From Betaproteobacteria bacterium (GTDB taxonomy: Bacteria > Pseudomonadota > Gammaproteobacteria > Burkholderiales > Gallionellaceae): DNA of 13,555 bases. The translations under genes and the position numbers were made by a program. The notes beneath the pieces are model-generated. The model was not told the DNA's origin, made no database searches, and saw only the letters and a program-made list of their open reading frames with translations. Location: NCBI GenBank assembly GCA_028871775.1, contig JAGWMH010000024.1:1-13555 (forward strand). The letters are read 5' to 3'. Each line of letters opens with the position of its first letter. Position 1 is the first letter of the stretch. Shown in pieces: positions 8,266-13,555 of this stretch.

Positions 8266-8336
8266 GGCGGTGTCAATTCTGCATCGAGCTTGCTCGATAG
8301 CAGATTGCCTAACTTTGTTGTACCTCTTGCGGGTAC
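8266..8336. repeat. Structured module B
   Basis: This second copy begins GGCGGTGTCAATTCTG, identical to module A at 13 of 16 positions over this opening. Its stem pairs CAA, TCTGC and ATCGAGC with GCTCGAT, GCAGA and TTG (8274-8307, loop TT). GATTGCCT and CTTTGT follow, then a GTACC/GGTAC hairpin (8320-8324 with 8332-8336). The order of parts matches module A although the stem bases mostly differ. Confidence 0.6.
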
Positions 8337-8344
8337 TGCGCCCC

Positions 8345-8887
8345 ATGGCCGTATTGGCGGTAATGTGGATGGGCATCTCTGTGGCATGCGCCGAAGGTAT
8401 TGCAATGCGCAAGGCGGAGGCGCATTTTTCCGACGGCAGTTATCAGCTTTCCGCCGACTTTGATATCAGTTTCAATTTCGTGGTCGAGCAGGCGCTGACG
8501 CAAGGGGTACCGCTGTATTTCATCAACGAGTTCACCCTGACCCGCCCCCGCTGGTACTGGATGGATGAGGTGGTTGCGAAAAGTGAACAGACCATCAAGC
8601 TGTCTTACAACAGCTTGACGCGCCAATACCGTATTACGCGTGGCTCCCTGTTCCAGAATTTTGCCAGCATCGATGAAGCCTTGAATTCCATTAAACACCA
8701 GTCTGCGTCCATTCAGGAAGATCAGCTCAAGAAGAAGGATGTCAACCATATTGCATCGGTCCGCATGCATCTGGACGTGACGCAATTGCCCAAACCGTTG
8801 CAGGTCAGCGCCCTGACCAATAACGATTGGAACCTGGATTCCGACTGGTATCGCTGGATCGTGCGCCCCGATGCGGCAGCGCACTAA
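8345..8887 (+). CDS. Secreted DUF4390 domain protein
   Basis: This is a predicted exported protein of unknown function. The mature part (AEGIAMRKAEAHF..., with the family segment GVPLYFINEFTLTRPRWYW and a DWYRW stretch near the C-terminus) fits DUF4390, a family usually located next to NtrY-type kinase genes in betaproteobacteria, as it is here. From the ATG at 8345 the product is 180 aa with a short signal sequence ending VACA. Start choice is uncertain. There is no Shine-Dalgarno, and the frame is open back through the hairpin element and into rsmB. A TTG at 8327 would add MRVLRP and give a better Arg-containing signal n-region; an ATG at 8114 would make 257 aa but translate the repeat element. 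The stop is 13 bp before the kinase GTG start, so it is probably cotranscribed with the two-component genes. A role as periplasmic partner of the kinase is only an inference. Confidence 0.8.
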   Translation: MAVLAVMWMGISVACAEGIAMRKAEAHFSDGSYQLSADFDISFNFVVEQALTQGVPLYFINEFTLTRPRWYWMDEVVAKSEQTIKLSYNSLTRQYRITRGSLFQNFASIDEALNSIKHQSASIQEDQLKKKDVNHIASVRMHLDVTQLPKPLQVSALTNNDWNLDSDWYRWIVRPDAAAH

Positions 8888-8900
8888 GGATGAACAGGCC

Positions 8901-11024
8901 GTGAAGTATTTGATATTCATCAGCATCCTGATCGGCAGCCTGCTGCTTTACCTGTTGTCGAGCGCCAGCGCCAACACCGACCTGTTCTCGCGCAATTACT
9001 ACGGGCTGCTGGCGCTTGCCGGACTGCTGGCACTGTGCCTTGCCGTACTGGTGGGCTATCAGCTTTGGCAACTGCGCGGCAAAATCAAGGCGCAGGTGTT
9101 TGGCGCGAAACTCACTCTGCGCCTGGCACTGGTGTTTACCCTGATTGCAATCCTGCCGGGCCTGCTGGTGTATGGTGTGTCGGTGCAGTTTCTTGGCAAG
9201 AGCATCGAGTCATGGTTCGATGTCAGGGTGGAGAAGGCGCTGGAGGGCGGCTTGAATCTGGGCCGCAGCTCACTGGAAAACGGACTCAACGAGCTGGGCA
9301 AGAAGGGGCAGTTCATCGCGCTGCTGCTGGCGGAGCAGGCGCCGGAGCGGCACGCCGCAACGCTGGCCCGCCTGGTGGCCGAGGGCACGGCGCAGGAAGT
9401 GGCGTTGTTCAGCAACAACGGCAAACTGCTGACGTTTGCCAGCGCCAGCCACAAGCTGTCGCCCGACATGCCGGACGCCATGATGCTGCGCGAGGCGCGC
9501 AAACAGGGCTTATACAGCATCCTTGACACCTTGCCCGACAACAGTCTGGCGTTGCGCGTGCTGGTGCCGGTCAATCCGGCGCGCCCGGCGCAGGAAATGC
9601 GCATCCTGCAATTTGTGCAGCCGGTGCCGAAACAACTTTCCGGCGATGCGGAAATGGTGCAGTCGGTTTACCGCGATTACCAGCAACTGTCGTTATCCCG
9701 CCTCGGGTTGAAGCGGTTATACGGCATCACGCTCACTCTGTCGCTGCTGATAGTGCTGCTGAGCGCGGTGTCGGCCGCCTTTTTCATCAGCGAACGGCTG
9801 AGCGCACCGCTCGCCGCGCTGGCCGAAGGCACGCGTGCAGTGGCGCAGGGCGACTTCTCGCTGCAGCACCCGGTCAAGAGCAGCGACGAGCTGGGCGCAT
9901 TGACCGGGCTGTTCAACCAGATGACACTGCAACTGGCCGATGCGAAAACCATGAGCGAGCAGCAGCAGCTTCAGGTGGAGAATGCCAAGGCTTATCTGGA
10001 AAGTGTGCTGGCACATCTGTCCTCGGGCGTGCTGGTGGTGGACGAGCAATTCAGGCTGCGTTCCGTCAACAGCAGCGCAACGCAGATTCTTGGGGCGTCA
10101 CTGCTGGATATGCAGGGCACGCCGTTGCCGGAAATCGGCATGCAGTATCCCTTGTTGCGGCCTTTCACCGCCGCGGTAATGCAGGCATTCAACGAGGCTT
10201 CCGGCAGTGAATGGCAGCGCCAGATCGAACGGCTCAGCAAGAATGGCAACCAGATTTTGCTGATGCGCGGCACGCGGCTGGCGACGGCAACAGAAAACGG
10301 TTATGTGGTGGTGTTCGACGACATTAGCTATTTGCTGCAAGCGGAACGCCAGGCCGCATGGGGCGAGGTGGCGCGCCGCCTGGCGCATGAAATCAAGAAC
10401 CCGCTTACGCCCATCCAGCTTTCTGCGGAGCGCCTGCAGCACAAGTTGAGCGTAAAGCTGGACGAGGGTGATGCGCTGCTGTTGCAGCGCGCCACGCAGA
10501 CCATCGTGAGCCAGGTGGCGGCGATGAAAAACATGGTGATGGAATTTTCTGATTATGCGCGCGCGCCGGCACCCAAGCTGACGGTGCTGGACATGCATCA
10601 GCTGTTGCGCGAAGTGCTCGGCTTGTACGAGGCAAACAACATCCCGATTACCTTGCGCCTTGATGCGACAAAGCAATGTGTGCGAGGAGATGCGACGCGC
10701 TTGCGTCAGGTGATCCACAACCTGTTGCAGAACGCGCAGGATGAGTTGCAAGGCGCGCCCAGGCCGGAAATTATTCTGAGTACGGCAGATGAGGGCGCCA
10801 CATTGAAGCTATGTGTGCAAGATAATGGCAGCGGCTTCCCCGAACACCTGCTGGCGCGCGCTTTTGAGCCGTACATGACGACCAAGTCCAAAGGCACCGG
10901 GCTGGGTCTGGCTATCGTGAAAAAAATTGTGGAAGAACACGGTGGCAACATCACCATCGAAAACATGGCAGCGGGCGGCACACGAGTGAATGTCGCCCTG
11001 CCCTTACTGAATGAGGCCGCATGA
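8901..11024 (+). CDS. ntrY: NtrY-type membrane sensor histidine kinase
   Basis: This inner-membrane kinase has about 707 aa. Three N-terminal transmembrane helices (about 3-20, 33-55, 71-95) are followed by an extracytoplasmic segment with the NtrY-like IESWFDVRVEKALEGGLNLG motif, then a fourth helix (about 274-297), a HAMP domain (ERLSAPLAALAEGTRAV...), a PAS domain (about 370-480), and the HisKA box RLAHEIKNPLTPIQ with phospho-acceptor His496. The ATPase domain has the N box HNLLQNAQDE, G1 DNGSGFP and G2 GTGLGLAIVKKIVEEHGG. I prefer the GTG at 8901 (AAGGA 10 nt upstream, product MKYLIFISILIG); an ATG at 8871 overlaps the previous gene and has no ribosome site. NtrY proteins have been linked to nitrogen, redox or envelope control in different groups; the signal here is unknown. 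The stop codon overlaps the regulator start. Confidence 0.92.
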   Translation: MKYLIFISILIGSLLLYLLSSASANTDLFSRNYYGLLALAGLLALCLAVLVGYQLWQLRGKIKAQVFGAKLTLRLALVFTLIAILPGLLVYGVSVQFLGKSIESWFDVRVEKALEGGLNLGRSSLENGLNELGKKGQFIALLLAEQAPERHAATLARLVAEGTAQEVALFSNNGKLLTFASASHKLSPDMPDAMMLREARKQGLYSILDTLPDNSLALRVLVPVNPARPAQEMRILQFVQPVPKQLSGDAEMVQSVYRDYQQLSLSRLGLKRLYGITLTLSLLIVLLSAVSAAFFISERLSAPLAALAEGTRAVAQGDFSLQHPVKSSDELGALTGLFNQMTLQLADAKTMSEQQQLQVENAKAYLESVLAHLSSGVLVVDEQFRLRSVNSSATQILGASLLDMQGTPLPEIGMQYPLLRPFTAAVMQAFNEASGSEWQRQIERLSKNGNQILLMRGTRLATATENGYVVVFDDISYLLQAERQAAWGEVARRLAHEIKNPLTPIQLSAERLQHKLSVKLDEGDALLLQRATQTIVSQVAAMKNMVMEFSDYARAPAPKLTVLDMHQLLREVLGLYEANNIPITLRLDATKQCVRGDATRLRQVIHNLLQNAQDELQGAPRPEIILSTADEGATLKLCVQDNGSGFPEHLLARAFEPYMTTKSKGTGLGLAIVKKIVEEHGGNITIENMAAGGTRVNVALPLLNEAA

Positions 11025-11662
11025 TGACAGCAAAAGAAATTCTGGTGGTGGACGACGAGATCGGGATACGTGAGTTGCTCTCGGAGATCCTGTTTGACGA
11101 AGGCTATCACGTGCACTTGGCAGAAAATGCCGCGCAGGCGCGCGATTTCCGCAATCAGCAAGCTCCGGATCTGGTGCTGCTGGACATCTGGATGCCGGAT
11201 ACCGATGGGGTCACCCTGCTCAAGGAATGGGTGACGCACGGCTTATTGACCATGCCGGTAATCATGATGTCCGGTCACGGCACCATAGAAACCGCCGTTG
11301 AGGCGACACGCATCGGTGCGGTGGATTTTCTGGAAAAACCCGTTGCGTTGCAGAAGTTGTTCGATGCAGTCGCCAAGGCGATCCGGCAGGGCGCGCCTAG
11401 CCCCATGCGGCAGACAGATGTCGCGGACGGCAATACCGCTGCGGAAGCCGTGCCGCATTTCCCGTTGCCGTTCGACCTGCCCTTGCGCGAGGCGCACGAC
11501 TATTTTGACAGTCTTTACTTCAACTACCATATACGCAAGGAAAACGGCAACATGGCTCGTGTGGCGCAAAAAGCCGGCCTGGAGCGCACCCACGTGTACC
11601 GCAAGCTGAAACAGCTCGGCATCAAATTCGCCAGGAAAGAGCCGGATGACAATCAGCAATAG
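11021..11662 (+). CDS. NtrX-like response regulator without AAA+ domain
   Basis: This is the cytoplasmic partner of the kinase, 213 aa. The receiver domain (about 5-120) has the acidic pair Asp11/Asp12, phospho-acceptor Asp55 in LLDIWMPDTDG, Ser84 in MMSGHG and Lys106 in LEKP, so it should be phosphorylatable. A linker of about 40 residues leads to a C-terminal Fis-type helix-turn-helix (about 160-205; NMARVAQKAGLERTHVYRKLKQLGI). Canonical NtrX has a sigma-54-interacting AAA+ domain between these parts; GAFTGA and the Walker motifs are absent and there is no sign of a frameshift. It is therefore a compact DNA-binding regulator that cannot activate sigma-54 in the usual way. The start ATG overlaps the kinase stop (ATGA), implying translational coupling. 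Confidence 0.93.
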   Translation: MMTAKEILVVDDEIGIRELLSEILFDEGYHVHLAENAAQARDFRNQQAPDLVLLDIWMPDTDGVTLLKEWVTHGLLTMPVIMMSGHGTIETAVEATRIGAVDFLEKPVALQKLFDAVAKAIRQGAPSPMRQTDVADGNTAAEAVPHFPLPFDLPLREAHDYFDSLYFNYHIRKENGNMARVAQKAGLERTHVYRKLKQLGIKFARKEPDDNQQ

Positions 11663-11688
11663 CAGGGGATTGTGGCGGGGAATAGTTT

Positions 11689-11717
11689 TGCGCATGCCGG
11701 CAAGCGTTTGATGCGCA
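11689..11717. terminator. Hairpin between convergent genes
   Basis: A perfect 7-bp inverted repeat TGCGCAT/ATGCGCA (11689-11695 with 11711-11717, 15-nt loop containing GCCGGC) sits in the 57 bp between the regulator and pldA stop codons. The position suits a bidirectional terminator, but neither strand has a U-run after the stem, so this is tentative. Confidence 0.35.
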
Positions 11718-11719
11718 CC

Positions 11720-12829
11720 TCAGTCCCTGAAGGAAAGCCCGATTCCAATTGCTTTCTGGTGATGGTTATAGTCAATTAAAGTCTCGCCGTAACCCAATAG
11801 TCCTTGAAAATGCAGATAGTAGGCAGAGCTCTCCCTTAAGGGATAAGCATAGTCAAGTTGCACGAACCCGCGATTCTGATTGAGGCTCAAATTATTGCGT
11901 AGCAGTACAGTGGTTATATTTTTGACGCTGCCTTCTAGACGGACAACAACATCTCCATACCCCAGGTAGCTCTTGATATCCGGGTTGTCATCTTTCAGTA
12001 TGCTTTCAGGTATGCGCCACCATCCGCGCGCGAGAACTGATACTGTTCGACGATTCTCCCACTCCCATCCCCCCTGCACGTACAGACGATTCCAGCTCCG
12101 CGATTCAGGCCCGGCCTGTCCATTCGACTGGTGCACAAGGCCAAAATTAACCAGCTTTAATGGACTGCCCTGCTCCGTTTCGTGTGTTGCTATCAACTCG
12201 GGTTCGTAATTACTTGCCCGGAACGGCGAGGAATTTCGGCTGTTCAGCATTTGCCAGTTGGATTGCTGGGTATAGGCACCCCATAGCCGAAAGAACCGGG
12301 AAAACGGATTAACATTTTCCGGGACTTCTGCCTTAAAGCTGAGTTGGAACTTGGCTTCCAGGGGATCAATGTCATAAGAGTAGGATGTTTGGCCATTGGT
12401 CGGGGAAAATGGATTTTTGTTGGTTCTGGAAGCGTCGCGGAAAATGAAGTAGCTTTGCCGGTGAGGAATAAGGGTATGGAAAGATGGCGATTGCACATCA
12501 CCACAACCACCCAAATGCCACGTTCTGGCTAAATATGCGCGGCCGGAATCGCTGCATACAGCTTTACTCTGATCAGGCGTAATCTTGCTTACATATTCCT
12601 GCGAGTCATTTTCCTGGGTGGGGCTCTGCCTGGAAGGCGCAGATTCACTGCCGCTCGATGTGGTGGCTCCAATGGCATCGAAGCACTCCCAGCGCTTTTC
12701 TTTATTAGCCTCGCCGGGATTTTCATTCTCGCATTTTGAATAATCCCGTGCGCTCCTGCTGAAAGCCGATGGAGTAAATACAGCACACAGGCCAGCGAAC
12801 AAAAGAGCAGCAGCATTACCTGGCTTCAT
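11720..12829 (-). CDS. pldA: Outer-membrane phospholipase A
   Basis: PldA hydrolyses phospholipids that reach the outer leaflet of the outer membrane. The 369-aa protein has a signal peptide (MKPGNAAALLFAGLCAVFTP, cleavage about 24), then a non-barrel N-terminal part with a Cys pair (YSKCENE...RWECFDAIG, 33 and 49) and a Ser/Gln-rich linker (55-80). The beta-barrel follows. The active site is clear: His233 and Ser235 in LVHQSNGQ and Asn247 in SRSWNRLY, matching the His-Ser-Asn triad of E. coli OMPLA. The ATG at 12829 has GAGGA 7 nt upstream; a longer frame to 12919 lacks the signal peptide at its start. The last residues are GIGLSFRD, so the chain does not end in the aromatic residue usual for barrel proteins. 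The gene looks less GC-rich than its neighbours and stands alone between the two-component operon and tkt. Confidence 0.9.
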   Translation of the reverse strand: MKPGNAAALLFAGLCAVFTPSAFSRSARDYSKCENENPGEANKEKRWECFDAIGATTSSGSESAPSRQSPTQENDSQEYVSKITPDQSKAVCSDSGRAYLARTWHLGGCGDVQSPSFHTLIPHRQSYFIFRDASRTNKNPFSPTNGQTSYSYDIDPLEAKFQLSFKAEVPENVNPFSRFFRLWGAYTQQSNWQMLNSRNSSPFRASNYEPELIATHETEQGSPLKLVNFGLVHQSNGQAGPESRSWNRLYVQGGWEWENRRTVSVLARGWWRIPESILKDDNPDIKSYLGYGDVVVRLEGSVKNITTVLLRNNLSLNQNRGFVQLDYAYPLRESSAYYLHFQGLLGYGETLIDYNHHQKAIGIGLSFRD

Positions 12830-13120
12830 AGCACAATCCTCTTTTTTCCATGGCTCATCCGGCCTCGCAACTTTGGAATGAGTCTTGGGCCTTGTGGGCA
12901 ACTCATGCCCACGTTGCAAGTGTGGTAATAACGATGGCGGGCGGTTGTATCCTGCCCACCCTCTGTGGTATCGAGACGCAATGCCGCTCCCCGCTGAGTG
13001 ATGTGGAGCGAACCGTAACTGGCTGGTTGAAATTCGTCAATACGCCAGAATATACAGCTCCGGGTGGCACAGGATTTGTTGGCCGCGCCGATGATCTCCC
13101 CGGCTTGCTGCTTGCCGTTG

Positions 13121-13149
13121 TTGCCCTAAAGGGAGCCGTGCGGCATAAT
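13121..13149 (+). promoter_or_regulatory. tkt: Candidate sigma-70 promoter of tkt
   Basis: TTGCCC (13121-13126, four of six to the -35 consensus) and CATAAT (13144-13149, five of six to the -10) are separated by the ideal 17 bp. Transcription would start near 13156, giving a leader of about 60 nt. It is the best promoter-like sequence in the window, judged by eye only. Confidence 0.45.
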
Positions 13150-13177
13150 TACCCCCTTTTTTGAAGCTGCGACAATT

Positions 13178-13203
13178 CAACCCGACCGGGGTTGTTCAGG
13201 AGG
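13178..13203 (+). promoter_or_regulatory. tkt: Leader hairpin and strong ribosome site of tkt
   Basis: CAACCC/GGGTTG (13178-13183 with 13189-13194, 5-nt loop) is followed at once by AGGAGG (13198-13203), a perfect Shine-Dalgarno 11 nt before the tkt ATG. The Shine-Dalgarno decides the start at 13215. The hairpin sits against it without covering it. Confidence 0.5.
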
Positions 13204-13214
13204 CTTAGTGAGAG

Positions 13215-13555
13215 ATGGCTGCAACGCGTAATGTAACCCCCCCCAAGTTTAATGACATTACCGGCGCGATCCGCATGCTGGCAGTGGATGCCGTACAAAA
13301 AGCGAACTCCGGCCATCCCGGCGCGCCGATGGGCATGGCGGAAATCGCCGAAGTGGTGTGGAATCACCACCTGCGCCACAATCCGGTCAACCCGAAGTGG
13401 GCTGATCGCGACCGTTTTGTGTTGTCCAATGGCCACGGCTCCATGCTGGTTTATGCGCTGCTGCACCTGTCCGGTTACGATTTGCCGATGGAAGAATTAA
13501 AACGCTTCCGCCAGATGCACTCCAAGACCCCCGGCCATCCCGAATATGGCTACAC
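13215..13555 (+). CDS. tkt: Transketolase, N-terminal part (runs off the window)
   Basis: Transketolase is a thiamine-diphosphate enzyme that moves two-carbon units in the non-oxidative pentose phosphate and Calvin cycles. Only the first 113 codons are in the window, in one open frame with no stop. It starts [20 protein letters not shown] and has the transketolase N-terminal signatures: [25 protein letters not shown] with the substrate-binding His in [26 protein letters not shown], and the [18 protein letters not shown] region near the window end. The start is fixed by AGGAGG 11 nt upstream. The family is certain. Whether it is a Calvin-cycle or housekeeping copy cannot be told from this fragment. 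Confidence 0.96.
   Translation, partial: MAATRNVTPPKFNDITGAIRMLAVDAVQKANSGHPGAPMGMAEIAEVVWNHHLRHNPVNPKWADRDRFVLSNGHGSMLVYALLHLSGYDLPMEELKRFRQMHSKTPGHPEYGY

Larger units (their letters stand above)
8059..8344. repeat. Hairpin-rich structured intergenic element
   Basis: These 286 bp between rsmB and the DUF4390 gene encode no recognisable protein but contain a chain of inverted repeats from 8089 to 8336. (1) AGAC-CGCCC/GGGCG-GTCT at 8089-8112 with a GAA loop. (2) A small AGCC/GGCT pair near 8125-8141. (3) CGCC-AACCA/TGGTT-GGCG at 8151-8176. (4) A long stem at 8182-8219 closed by C(UUCG)G. (5) GCGCCCC/GGGGCGC at 8229-8260, with CCCC/GGGG as an alternative inside. (6) A 15-bp stem with two bulges at 8274-8307. 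(7) GTACC/GGTAC at 8320-8336. Hairpins 4-5 and 6-7 form two diverged copies of one module. Known kinds that could fit are a dispersed palindromic repeat (REP/MITE-like) or a structured RNA; I cannot name a family. Confidence 0.7.
12830..13214. other. Divergent pldA/tkt intergenic region with competing hairpins
   Basis: No convincing gene lies in these 385 bp. Close to pldA, GTGGGCA/TGCCCAC (12894-12900 with 12906-12912, 5-nt loop) is a perfect stem. ATGAGT/ACTCAT (12878-12883 with 12901-12906) uses bases of that loop, so the two structures exclude each other. A T6 run (12842-12847) adjoins the pldA ribosome site. The middle part, about 12915-13120, shows nothing recognisable. Confidence 0.4.

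Noticed and set aside
7988..8344. Upstream extension of the DUF4390 frame (ATG at 7988 or 8114) as real protein
   Set aside because: The first part overlaps rsmB in another frame and the rest translates the palindromic element. The signal peptide begins only near 8327-8345, so I treat the extension as non-coding, though the 8114 start is not excluded.
8307..8345. GCCTAAC resembling the RYYYAAC end of an integron attC site
   Set aside because: No matching GTTRRRY partner lies downstream at a suitable distance, and there is no integrase or cassette array.
12850..13164. Open frame of 104 codons on the plus strand between pldA and tkt
   Set aside because: It has no ribosome site, resembles no family I know, overlaps the pldA leader, and contains the likely tkt promoter; probably chance.

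Overview
The window looks like the chromosome of a Gram-negative betaproteobacterium. The evidence is the block fmt-def-dprA-smg-topA next to rsmB, DUF4390 and NtrY-type genes, the moderately high GC content, and the outer-membrane phospholipase. A Nitrosomonadales/Gallionellaceae-type host is my guess; the DNA alone does not prove it. Most of the window is conserved housekeeping sequence.

Left half (1-5338), minus strand: a four-gene run is read right to left. It encodes a secreted LysM protein, DprA (ssDNA/RecA loader), Smg (DUF494) and DNA topoisomerase I. The gaps are 5, 23 and 20 bp, so one transcript is likely. It starts in a 107-bp divergent intergenic region (5232-5338). The first 98 bp, beyond topA, hold only small hairpins.

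Middle (5339-11662), plus strand: def and fmt (the formyl-methionine cycle of translation initiation) and rsmB (16S rRNA m5C methyltransferase) are packed with gaps of 7 and 1 bp. A 286-bp non-coding stretch follows (8059-8344). It is full of hairpins and contains two diverged copies of a module of about 70 nt. Then come a secreted DUF4390 protein, an NtrY-type membrane histidine kinase, and a response regulator that overlaps the kinase by 4 nt. The regulator has a receiver and a Fis-type helix-turn-helix but no AAA+ domain.

Right end (11663-13555): a minus-strand pldA gene (outer-membrane phospholipase A) converges on the two-component operon and looks AT-richer than its neighbours. A 385-bp divergent intergenic region with competing hairpins and a plausible sigma-70 promoter separates it from tkt (transketolase), which runs off the window.

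Best candidate for something undescribed: the structured element at 8089-8336. Its two modules keep the same hairpin plan although the stem sequences differ, it contains a minus-strand intrinsic-terminator-like hairpin, and it ends at or inside the start region of the DUF4390 gene.
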